From an archaeon RBG_16_50_20 (GTDB taxonomy: Archaea > Thermoproteota > Bathyarchaeia > 40CM-2-53-6): DNA of 33,361 bases. The notes beneath the pieces were generated by a model, which saw only the letters and a list, made by a program, of their open reading frames with translations, ran no database searches and was not told the origin of the DNA. This document shows positions 24,377 through 31,543 of this stretch, one piece after another. Location: NCBI GenBank assembly GCA_001768965.1, contig MEMY01000095.1, positions 1 to 33,361 on the forward strand, in the 5' to 3' direction. The position numbers were made by a program, and so were the translations under genes. The first letter of the stretch is position 1. Every line of letters starts with the position of its first letter.

Positions 24377-25827
24377 TGCCACTGGACTGTTTACTGGTAT
24401 TCCCGTACATGCTAAGTGACGATCCCACACAGAAACGGAAGAGAAGTCCCTTCCCACCTCTTGGCCTGATGTATGTTGCCGCCTCGCTCAGACAAGCAGG
24501 TTACAAAGTGGAAATTCTCGATTGCACATTCATGCAGAGCATCGAGCAAGCCGAACAGATCGTACGGAAGACAGAGGCGCGTTACATCGGCATTCATTCA
24601 ATGATTACCCTAACGCGAAACGCCGTAGCCTTAGCGGAGGCCGCGAAATCAGCGGGAAAGACGGTTATCTACGGCGGACCTGACCCATCTACAGCTCCTG
24701 ACAAGTATCTCAAGAAAGGTTTCGGAGACTACGTCGTCATGGGTGAAGGCGAAAGAACAGCGGTCGAACTCATTAGAGCTCTAGATCGGGGCGAGATTCC
24801 TTTGGACGTGAAGGGCCTTGTCTTTCTGACCGGTGAGGGCTCGATAGTTACCACACCCGCACGGGAGCTCGAACGGGACTTGGATTCCATCTTGTCTCCT
24901 GCCCGTGATCTGATCGACAATGAACACTACAAGGAAGTATGGCGTGCGGATCATGGCTACGCCTTGACCTCAGTGATGACGACTCGCGGCTGTCCCTATG
25001 GTTGTTTCTTCTGCAGCGAGAAGCTGGTCTTCGGGCGCCGTTACACTGTTCGAAGCGCGAACAACGTAGTCGCTGAGCTAGAAGACATCATCCGGAAATA
25101 CGGATACGACAGAGTCTGGTTCGCAGACGACATATTCCCACTGCGCAAAGAACGAACACTCCAGATCTGCAAAGAGATAATCAATCGAGCCCTAGATTTC
25201 ACCTGGTCTTGCTTGGCAAGGGCCGATCTCGTTGACGAAGAAGCACTTGCTTCAATGAAGCAGGCTGGCTGCGACATCGTATTCTTCGGAGTAGAATCAG
25301 GTTCCCAAAGAATGCTCGATGCAATGAACCGGATGATGACAATCGAGCAGATAGCGTCAGGAGTTTCTGCAGCCAAGCGAGTTGGCTTGAAGGTGCATGC
25401 GTTCATGATGGTTGGCTTCCCAGGCGAGAACTACGAATCACTGAAGCAAACGATCGAATTCCTCAAGGAACTGAGCCCTGACGAATTCAGCTTCACAGTG
25501 GCTTATCCACTGCCTGGGACAGAATTATTCCACATGATCGAGCCGATCGATGAGCAGCTTGAATGGCGCGACCCAAGCGAGAACAGGCTCCTGTTCGAAA
25601 GCAACATTCCAGAATGGGGGTTAAAATTCGCTGTCTGGAAGGCCAAGTACGAGTTCTACCTCTACCGTCGCATAAAGCGTGGTCAGACCATTTTCCGCGT
25701 GGCGTTCATACTCTTCAAGAAACCAACCGACATCGTCCTCCGCCTTTCGGTGCCCAAGGAGGCTATGGCTCCGAAACTCAGCAAATGCGCGATCATGTCC
25801 GAAGTGCTCGCGAGGCTCCCGCGGTAG
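24376..25827 (+). CDS. B12-binding-domain radical SAM protein
   Basis: 483 residues. The N-terminal Rossmann-like cobalamin-type domain (about 1-150) contains PFPPLGLMYVAASLRQAG and YGGPDPSTAP but lacks the usual DxHxxG cobalamin ligand motif. The radical SAM core starts at TTRGCPYGCFFCSE with Cys206, Cys210 and Cys213 for the [4Fe-4S] cluster, followed by FGVESGSQRMLDAMNR and MMVGFPGE. The C-terminal extension (about 400-483) is basic. Members methylate or rearrange many substrates, often lipids or sugars; this one's target is unknown. It begins at GTG overlapping the nucleotidyltransferase stop, and the glycosyltransferase starts 8 bases after its TAG. Confidence 0.92.
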   Translation: MPLDCLLVFPYMLSDDPTQKRKRSPFPPLGLMYVAASLRQAGYKVEILDCTFMQSIEQAEQIVRKTEARYIGIHSMITLTRNAVALAEAAKSAGKTVIYGGPDPSTAPDKYLKKGFGDYVVMGEGERTAVELIRALDRGEIPLDVKGLVFLTGEGSIVTTPARELERDLDSILSPARDLIDNEHYKEVWRADHGYALTSVMTTRGCPYGCFFCSEKLVFGRRYTVRSANNVVAELEDIIRKYGYDRVWFADDIFPLRKERTLQICKEIINRALDFTWSCLARADLVDEEALASMKQAGCDIVFFGVESGSQRMLDAMNRMMTIEQIASGVSAAKRVGLKVHAFMMVGFPGENYESLKQTIEFLKELSPDEFSFTVAYPLPGTELFHMIEPIDEQLEWRDPSENRLLFESNIPEWGLKFAVWKAKYEFYLYRRIKRGQTIFRVAFILFKKPTDIVLRLSVPKEAMAPKLSKCAIMSEVLARLPR

Positions 25828-25835
25828 GAATACCA

Positions 25836-26753
25836 TTGATCCCTCTCACAATCGGCATCTGTGCGTACAATGAAGAGTGGAACATAGGTGAGCTTCTAAC
25901 AAACATACTTAGCATCCAAGGGATTCCCAAGGATGCGGAAGTAATCGCCGTTTGCTCCGGATGCCAAGACGGGACGGCAGAGGTTGTCCGGGAATTTGCT
26001 CGCAGAGACCGTCGTGTGAAACTGATAGAAGAGCCAAGAAGACTGGGAAAGGCTGCGGCCGTGAACAAGATTCTATCTAAGGCTAAAGGCGAACAGATAG
26101 TGTTTGTTTCTGCCGACGTCATTCCGAGGCAAGACTGCATAATGAGTCTCGTAAGGACAATGGCAGATGAGAATGTCGGGATAGCCTGCGGAAGACCCGA
26201 ACCAATTCCCCGTGGAAGGAAGCTTGTGAAAGGGCTCGTAGAGACGCTGTGGGGATTTCATAACTGGCAGTTGGAGAAGCTGAACCACGCAGGAGTCCTA
26301 ATGCACGCCAGCGAAGTTTTCTGTGTCAGGAATGGGATTGTAAAGCAGATTCCCCGGGGGTTGGTGAACGATGACGCTTTCCTTGCTGTTGCTGCGAAGG
26401 GTAGAGGATATCGAATCAAATACGTTCCGCAATCTGAGGTTAAGGTCTTCGGACCCCAGACTATCTCCGATTACCTGACACAGCGGCGTCGCATTATTGC
26501 CGGGCACTATCAAGTTCGCTCGGCAACTGGCCATTTCTCTCAGTACCTCTTCTACTCCCTTCTTGCGAGGCCGAAGCTAACTTTGGAGACTTTGGCTGGA
26601 TATTTCGCCAAGAAACGAAAAATCGCGGGTGGGTTGGTTGCTGGGTTGGTTGAAGTGATGGCAAACTTGCTCGCGTTATCTGACATTGTCAGAGGGAGAT
26701 CTCATGCGGTATGGAGTATCTCCTCTACTGCGAAGACAGCGACTGAACTTTGA
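25836..26753 (+). CDS. Family 2 glycosyltransferase
   Basis: About 305 residues from the TTG at 25836, which has AGGA from the upstream TAGGAA eight bases before it. The frame is open further upstream, but that part overlaps the radical SAM gene in another frame. GT-A motifs: LTIGICAYNEEWNIGELL, EVIAVCSGCQDGTAEVV, KLIEEPRRLGKAAAVNKIL, the DxD-like VFVSADVIP, and LVNDDAFLAV with QRRRIIAG (the QxxRW-like site). It probably uses a nucleotide sugar in the cytoplasm, possibly processive or lipid-linked, with short hydrophobic segments near its C-terminus. It is the third gene of the coupled cassette; its TGA overlaps the next start as TTGA. Confidence 0.92.
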   Translation: MIPLTIGICAYNEEWNIGELLTNILSIQGIPKDAEVIAVCSGCQDGTAEVVREFARRDRRVKLIEEPRRLGKAAAVNKILSKAKGEQIVFVSADVIPRQDCIMSLVRTMADENVGIACGRPEPIPRGRKLVKGLVETLWGFHNWQLEKLNHAGVLMHASEVFCVRNGIVKQIPRGLVNDDAFLAVAAKGRGYRIKYVPQSEVKVFGPQTISDYLTQRRRIIAGHYQVRSATGHFSQYLFYSLLARPKLTLETLAGYFAKKRKIAGGLVAGLVEVMANLLALSDIVRGRSHAVWSISSTAKTATEL

Positions 26754-27199
26754 ATCACCCAAGCTCTACTCGTTTATTCAACCGGATTCATCGGCTCGTA
26801 TTCCTATACCTCTTCAGGGACTTCGACAAGGGCACTTTGGACACTGGTATCGAGTTCACGACTCTGCTCCCCCTGAGGAAGGACAGAGTGATATGCCGGG
26901 CGATGACGTTCAACATCAAAGGACTCAAACGAGACTCATTCGTCGTCGACGGATCAAATCGTAGAATAGTCAATCTGCCGGGACGCTACGTTTGCTATTG
27001 GATCAACGGGAAGCAAGATTCCGCAACGATATACAACCGACCATATCGAAGAAGCTCGGACGGCTCTTATGTTCACAGCTCAAGAAATGCAAAAAGCGAA
27101 GTTGCCTTTGATGGTGAAGGGTTAGAGAAGAGAGCTGAGAATCTAGTTTCCGGGCCTAGACGGTATCACGAGATATTCGTGCGACTCTTTCGATTCTGA
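26750..27199 (+). CDS. Hypothetical protein, last gene of the sugar-related cassette
   Basis: 149 residues from a TTG that overlaps the glycosyltransferase stop in the sequence TTGA, a typical coupled arrangement. The frame is open for 450 bases, and the residues look protein-like: an initial FNRIHRLVFLYLFRDFDKG, then beta-rich segments such as GIEFTTLL, RVICRAMTFNIKG and RYVCYWINGKQDSATIY, and a basic C-terminus ending RLFRF. I recognise no domain. The other plus-strand frame here (26686-26964) is shorter and has less protein-like composition. It could be a small accessory protein or a degraded gene. The stop lies 7 bases from the convergent DUF457 gene. Confidence 0.55.
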   Translation: MNHPSSTRLFNRIHRLVFLYLFRDFDKGTLDTGIEFTTLLPLRKDRVICRAMTFNIKGLKRDSFVVDGSNRRIVNLPGRYVCYWINGKQDSATIYNRPYRRSSDGSYVHSSRNAKSEVAFDGEGLEKRAENLVSGPRRYHEIFVRLFRF

Positions 27200-27206
27200 C
27201 TCGCGT

Positions 27207-27833
27207 TCAGCGGACGCTGTGGAAGGCCAGTGTGGCGCACGTGACTAGCAGAGAAAGGCTGGAAAAGATTGCGTATGCAGAGTAGATTTGAGTCAGTAGA
27301 TCGGGCTCGTAGTAGAGGAAGCCCTGAGTAGCTGTTAACAGAAGGGGAGGAACCCAAAGCAACAGCCACAGTCTTGTCCACTTGGTTCGGGGCAGTTGCA
27401 TCTTCCAATCGCCAGAACTGATGAAGAGCATCAGGAAAAGCAGGAATCCAATTATCTCCAGCGCAATCTCAACTGTAGGATTATTTTCGGACAGGTTGAG
27501 GCCGGTTTCTGATAGCGTCAGTGGAAACAGAAGAGGAATGTGGTTTGCCACTAGGTCGCCGAACATTGGGTGCTGCAACACTCCGACGAAGTAAGGAAGA
27601 GTCCGCGCGCCGAAAACGTAGAAAAATGGCAACGAAATCAGGACGATCACGACCCACGAGTGCGAAATTCCGTGATGCCCAAACAATGTCCCATACGGTT
27701 GGCTGGTGAAAAGGTCGAAATCTGGAAGAGCTCCGACTAGAATCAGCAACGCTAGATTGGGCTTAGTTGTTTGAAAACGTGCCGTCGCTTTCCCGAACAC
27801 GTAACCCCAAACCATGTGACTTGATATAATCAT
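27207..27833 (-). CDS. DUF457-family membrane-bound metal-dependent hydrolase (YdjM-like)
   Basis: About 208 residues from the ATG at 27833; a TTG at 27845 adds four. Conserved features: His6 near the N-terminus, GALPDFDLF (34-42), FGHHGISHS (51-59) and LQHPMFGDLVANH (86-98), the His/Asp pattern of the membrane metal-dependent hydrolase family (PF04307). Hydrophobic segments follow at about 60-76, 130-145, 155-175 and 185-205. Substrates of this family are unknown. It is 26 bases downstream of the presenilin-like gene, so it is the last member of the minus-strand operon. Confidence 0.85.
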   Translation of the reverse strand: MIISSHMVWGYVFGKATARFQTTKPNLALLILVGALPDFDLFTSQPYGTLFGHHGISHSWVVIVLISLPFFYVFGARTLPYFVGVLQHPMFGDLVANHIPLLFPLTLSETGLNLSENNPTVEIALEIIGFLLFLMLFISSGDWKMQLPRTKWTRLWLLLWVPPLLLTATQGFLYYEPDLLTQIYSAYAIFSSLSLLVTCATLAFHSVR

Positions 27834-27871
27834 CCTAGAAACCAAAACCTAGATTCGATAAGTCACAGGCC

Positions 27872-28723
27872 TTATGCAGGTTTGATGAACAATAGTACCT
27901 GGGATGTCGCGTACATGAAAACTAAGCCGAGGATTATGGCAAAAGGTAGCCCTGGAAACATGTCGCGGCCTTCGAGCATTTTGAAGCCCAGATAGGCTCC
28001 GACTACGAGTCCGATGGACGCGGCAACAAAGGGTAGTGGACCGAAATTCATCATTGAGTTACTTGCGAGCATAGAGTAGAACACCATGTCACCCATGCCG
28101 ACCGTCAAATCCCCGTACGTGAAGACGGCTCCCGTGAATTCCTCAAGATCAGTCGACTGCGCCATCTTCCCAATCGGCCCTTTGTATACGGCGAAAATGT
28201 CGTAGGCCGCCAGAGCAAGCAAAAGTGCAGCTGCGGTTAGTGTCGGGATTGAGACGCCCAGAAAGGTTCCGGTCATTCCTCCGATTAGGATTATGGCAGC
28301 AAAGTGGACCCCGCCTTTCGATTTGTGAAGTGCCAACCCGAGTGTGACTGAAACAAGCAGGCTAATGATCAGCCAAATCCAGCTGTCCGAAGCCAAGAAG
28401 GATGGAAAGTAGTCGGCGTAGAGTGTGCCGTACCATGTGAAGAGGAAGAAGACGAGGGCGAGAACTGCGAGGTTGATCAGGTACCTTACGATGCGTTTCA
28501 GCCCGAATTTTATGAAGAGGTACATCATGGTCCCAGTAGCAGCCATCAAGATTACGAAGATGCTCGCATTCAGTGTAATGCCCCCAGTTGTTTCGGGAAA
28601 GATTGTGATTGTTTCTATTGGGGCGTTGGAGGCTCGAAGACTGTAGGTTAACGCGCCTGCTAACGCTATGGCGAGTATCTCGGGGAGCAGAAGTGTTGGT
28701 TTTGCTTTGAATTCGTTACTCAA
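27872..28723 (-). CDS. Presenilin/SPP-type intramembrane aspartyl protease (A22 family)
   Basis: 283 residues with about nine hydrophobic segments. The two catalytic motifs are visible: YDIFAVYKGP (174-183, Asp175) and VGMGDMVFYSML (208-219, Asp212). The family's C-terminal PAL motif appears as PGLPFAIILG. Archaeal homologues (PSH) cleave signal peptides or other membrane helices inside the bilayer. The ATG at 28723 overlaps the end of the archaemetzincin gene by 8 bases, so both are translated from one message. Its position beside another protease and a PAC2 protein suggests a shared protein-turnover theme, which is inference. Confidence 0.93.
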   Translation of the reverse strand: MSNEFKAKPTLLLPEILAIALAGALTYSLRASNAPIETITIFPETTGGITLNASIFVILMAATGTMMYLFIKFGLKRIVRYLINLAVLALVFFLFTWYGTLYADYFPSFLASDSWIWLIISLLVSVTLGLALHKSKGGVHFAAIILIGGMTGTFLGVSIPTLTAAALLLALAAYDIFAVYKGPIGKMAQSTDLEEFTGAVFTYGDLTVGMGDMVFYSMLASNSMMNFGPLPFVAASIGLVVGAYLGFKMLEGRDMFPGLPFAIILGLVFMYATSQVLLFIKPA

Positions 28724-29342
28724 TCTGTATCCTCACCTGTGAACGGCATTTGCCGCAAAAATCTGGACCTTTATAGTCAGTGTCAGCGAGCGTGTTAGAA
28801 AAGTACATCACACATGACGTGTCAGAGCAGTGCTCTAAACCCACCATATGACCAATTTCGTGGATAGCTTCTTTGACGACCCGTTCCACGAACAGACCAG
28901 CTTTGCTGCGAGAAGAGGCTTTCAATCTGTAGGTTGAGATGATTCCCACGCGGCCTGGCAGCCTAGCTTCCCCGAATACGAAATTCAATCCCGGAACAAA
29001 CAGATCAAAATGTGTAACGCCCAAAAGTCTGTTGACTTGCAGATTTTGGATTTCCTGCTCAAGAAGTATAAGGATCCGGGTTGAGTGATATTGGTTTCTA
29101 AGTGAATCGTAGGCCTCTGCTGGTTCAGCGAGTGTACTGGTGATGCTTGCATCAATCCAGGGAAATCTTGTGGTGATTGGATCTCGCAAAGTGTCAAGTG
29201 GATAGTCTAGGGTGGTACCGACCTGGATGAGCCCTAAGGTCTCAGACGTCGCAGATCTCTCCGGGTCGCGGTGTCGTCGCCTGCAGTCCCAATTCCTGTG
29301 ATGCCCAGTCCGCCAAGTGCCTGCAGTTTGCTTCTTCTCCAT
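28716..29342 (-). CDS. amzA: Archaemetzincin (zinc metalloprotease)
   Basis: Catalytic motif HEIGHMVGLEH at 161-171 of the open frame, followed by CSDTSCVM and FCGKC: the HExxHxxGxxHC...CxM...CxxC pattern of archaemetzincins, with a catalytic zinc and a second structural zinc on the cysteines. QYHSTRILILL and the FDLFVPGLNFVFGEARLPGRVGIIST region also fit. The frame opens at ATG 29342, but its first 35 residues overlap the beta-CASP gene out of frame and look non-coding. Family alignment would begin near 29237, where no ATG, GTG or TTG exists; the next TTG is at 29189. The true start is therefore unclear. It sits between the beta-CASP RNase and the presenilin-like gene. Confidence 0.9.
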   Translation of the reverse strand: MEKKQTAGTWRTGHHRNWDCRRRHRDPERSATSETLGLIQVGTTLDYPLDTLRDPITTRFPWIDASITSTLAEPAEAYDSLRNQYHSTRILILLEQEIQNLQVNRLLGVTHFDLFVPGLNFVFGEARLPGRVGIISTYRLKASSRSKAGLFVERVVKEAIHEIGHMVGLEHCSDTSCVMYFSNTLADTDYKGPDFCGKCRSQVRIQIE

Positions 29343-30501
29343 GAATCACGAAAACTTTCGTTCGCTTGTCAAGATCCCTGAGCGTCTCTTGAAGTTGTGT
29401 TTTTCCGCCGTGTGATGAGAAGTCGAATTTCTCAACGCGCGCTCCGACCTTGCGTGCCTTTCCATGAAGTATGAAGCGTCCTTCGTCAAGTAATATTCTT
29501 CCGGGGGAACCTTGCACCTGATAGCTCACTAGGAAGATTCCGTTGTCTTTGTTGTTTGCGATGTTCTCCATGTAGAAAACGGATGCTCCTCCTTTCAGCA
29601 TTCCTGCGGGGGAAACTATGACTCCTGCAGTTCGGGCCGCGCGACGTCGACCGTTCCAATTCGATATCTGGTCAGCCTGCCTCATTGCCTGCTTGAACTG
29701 TTCCTGGTTTCTCAGGGAGTCTGGATGCTCCTCAAGCATTCTGATCGCATCCAAAGCCATACCATCTACGAAGACCGGGTAGGAGAAGTTGTGGTCGGCG
29801 AGCATGCAGATAATTTCCTGGGAGCGACCCACTCCGAAGGCCGGGACTAGCACGGTGCCTCCTGCTTCCACAACCTCTTTGCATGCGAGGACGAAGTTTC
29901 GCTCGGACTCAACTCGATCTGGGTGATCCTCTGCAGCGTATGTGCTCTCTATGACGATCGCATCCAGATCGTTGTAAGCTCGGTCTGCACCGGGTACGAG
30001 ATGCGTTGGAATCAGATTGAAATCTCCAGTGTAGAGAACCCGTTTTCCCTCAGCCGCCACGATTACCTGTGCGCTTCCAGGTATGTGCCCTGCGTTGACC
30101 AGGGTGATTTCAGCATCGCCCACTGTAAATTTGGAGCGATAATTTACTGGGAGGACATGGTTCAGCATATTTTCGAGGTCTATGTATTCGAAGGGAAGAT
30201 AGTAGCCGCTGAGTTTGATCATGTCGCGCACGAGGACTTTCGTCAGCTTGAATGTCGGCTCAATGCCGTAAACGGGCAACCTGGACGCATGAGCATAGAA
30301 TAGAGGTATCAGCCCACTGTGATCGAGGTGAGCATGAGTCAGGACGACTGCATCAAGATCCCTCGGAGAGATGTGAACTGGAAAGCCCAGGTCATGGTTT
30401 ATCATAACTCCATAATCCATGAGTATCTGGCTACGGGCGGTTTTGACAGCCACACCGGATCTTCCAACTTCCTGACAAGCGCCTAGGAATCGCAGTTGCA
30501 T
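29242..30501 (-). CDS. Beta-CASP metallo-beta-lactamase ribonuclease (aCPSF2-like)
   Basis: 419 residues. The metallo-beta-lactamase zinc site is THAHLDHSG (55-63) with an early GACQEVGRSG. Further signatures are AGHIPGSAQVIV, LYTGDFNLI, ESTYA, VLVPAFGVGRSQEII, and in the C-terminal beta-CASP part VSPAGMLKGG and FSSHGGK, then FVIHGEE. There is no N-terminal KH domain, so it matches aCPSF2-type archaeal enzymes rather than aCPSF1. These act as exo- and/or endoribonucleases in RNA processing and decay. The ATG follows GGAAAC about 16 bases upstream. The gene lies 73 bases after the PAC2 gene and directly before the archaemetzincin frame. Confidence 0.95.
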   Translation of the reverse strand: MQLRFLGACQEVGRSGVAVKTARSQILMDYGVMINHDLGFPVHISPRDLDAVVLTHAHLDHSGLIPLFYAHASRLPVYGIEPTFKLTKVLVRDMIKLSGYYLPFEYIDLENMLNHVLPVNYRSKFTVGDAEITLVNAGHIPGSAQVIVAAEGKRVLYTGDFNLIPTHLVPGADRAYNDLDAIVIESTYAAEDHPDRVESERNFVLACKEVVEAGGTVLVPAFGVGRSQEIICMLADHNFSYPVFVDGMALDAIRMLEEHPDSLRNQEQFKQAMRQADQISNWNGRRRAARTAGVIVSPAGMLKGGASVFYMENIANNKDNGIFLVSYQVQGSPGRILLDEGRFILHGKARKVGARVEKFDFSSHGGKTQLQETLRDLDKRTKVFVIHGEEANCRHLADWASQELGLQATTPRPGEICDV

Positions 30502-30574
30502 TCGTAATCAGCTAGTTTCCTTGTATCTCGAATTGCCGGAGCTAACTTGTATTCGTCCTTGTAAGAATGTCGGA

Positions 30575-31276
30575 TTACCCGTACATTCCCCGCAGCGACC
30601 GAGCGGTTTGCTGCAGCCGCTTGTCTATCTCTTCCTCAATGCCCTTTGCGTCGTATTCTAGATCCTTCACATCCACTTTCAGGCCATAGGCCTTCGAGAT
30701 TGATTTGATAGCCGTGGCCGCTGCTTTCGGATCGGCATGATCAGCGGACGCGTATGGAAGAATCGCAACGGCTGGAAAGCTTCGCTTCTCGAATTCACCT
30801 AACATGACCGCCAGAGGTCCGTAGACGAAGAGGCCTGCCTCTAGCGAGGGGTGCTTCATCTTTCTAGATTTGAGTGGGTAGGTCCGCGTGGGGACTATTC
30901 GCACTCCATCGGGGCCCGATTGGAGGGTCCCATCTAATCCTCCGATGAGAACGGCGTCCCGGAACTTGCTATTCATAGCCCAGTTGGCGAGAGTCTTGGC
31001 GAATTCAGCCTCCTCACTTCGGTGTGGGGAAAACTCGAGTTTGACCAGTATGATCTTCCCAGCTTTGTAGACTTCGAAGGGTGTTACTAGTCCGTCGTCC
31101 GATGTTGCGATGAATGGAGGTGGATGTGCTACATCCACGAACCCTATCCGTTCCGCCTTCAAGGTGTGAACGAGGTATGAGACAGATATGTAGCCCGTCT
31201 CGCCTACTCCATGGAATCCTGTTATGAGCGTACAGTTGCGAAGGTTTGATGTTCGCACCAACAGGTTGACGGGCAA
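30575..31276 (-). CDS. PAC2-family proteasome assembly chaperone-like protein
   Basis: 233 residues. LITGFHGVGETGYISVSYLV, then ERIGFVDVAHPPPFIA, VLIGGLDG and the C-terminal FPAVAILPYASADHADPKAAATAIKSISKAYGL are characteristic of the PAC2 family, whose archaeal members (PbaA/PbaB type) bind proteasome alpha subunits or relate to the eukaryotic PAC1-PAC2 chaperone. No proteasome gene is in the window, so the link is by family only. The TTG start at 31276 has GAGGAG eight bases upstream and a TATA box about 70 bases upstream. It is probably the first gene of the operon running to 27207. Confidence 0.9.
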   Translation of the reverse strand: MPVNLLVRTSNLRNCTLITGFHGVGETGYISVSYLVHTLKAERIGFVDVAHPPPFIATSDDGLVTPFEVYKAGKIILVKLEFSPHRSEEAEFAKTLANWAMNSKFRDAVLIGGLDGTLQSGPDGVRIVPTRTYPLKSRKMKHPSLEAGLFVYGPLAVMLGEFEKRSFPAVAILPYASADHADPKAAATAIKSISKAYGLKVDVKDLEYDAKGIEEEIDKRLQQTARSLRGMYG

Positions 31277-31341
31277 ATGGGTCTCCTCAAAATCCTACTG
31301 AAGAGGTTCGAAAACCTACTTCTCGCACGAATGGCTGGACC

Positions 31342-31352
31342 GATATAATAAG
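31342..31352 (-). promoter_or_regulatory. TATA box of the PAC2 gene
   Basis: CTTATTATATC on the minus strand is a strong archaeal TATA sequence. It lies about 66-76 bases before the TTG at 31276, predicting a transcript start near 31320 and a leader of roughly 45 bases containing GAGGAG. It drives the minus-strand operon away from the thermosome gene. The rest of 31277-31490 shows no gene I can support. Confidence 0.55.
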
Positions 31353-31494
31353 TTCGCTGGATTCTTGCACCGTTTTTTGGCTGCAACTTCTCAACGCACT
31401 CGATCGTACGCGATTCCAAAATCGGAATAGTGAAGATGCAGACTCTCTTGAGAATCAGCGGTATATCATCTCTTATCGGTGGGCTGAGAAAATC

Positions 31495-31535
31495 CTTATA
31501 ACCGCCAGTTTTCATGCAGAGAAGTCACCTGAGGT
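31495..31535 (+). promoter_or_regulatory. Thermosome promoter and Shine-Dalgarno
   Basis: CTTATAACC at 31495-31503 is a TATA-like element; transcription would start near 31525. GAGGT at 31531-31535 lies eight bases before the GTG at 31544, fixing the start codon. Preceding purine-rich GAGAAAATC may act as BRE. Heat-shock regulation is common for this gene, but no operator is evident. Confidence 0.55.
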
Positions 31536-31543
31536 AACAAAAA

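Noticed and set aside
25563-25835. Upstream extension of the GT2 glycosyltransferase
   Set aside because: It overlaps the radical SAM gene out of frame and reads basic/Gln/Pro-rich; the TTG at 25836 with AGGA fits the domain start.
26686-26964. Alternative 92-codon frame beside the unknown cassette gene
   Set aside because: Arg/Gln/His-rich composition and heavy overlap with the GT2 end; the 26750-27199 frame is longer and coupled.
31222-31515. 97-codon minus-strand frame between PAC2 and thermosome
   Set aside because: It overlaps the PAC2 start out of frame and covers the TATA boxes of both divergent genes.
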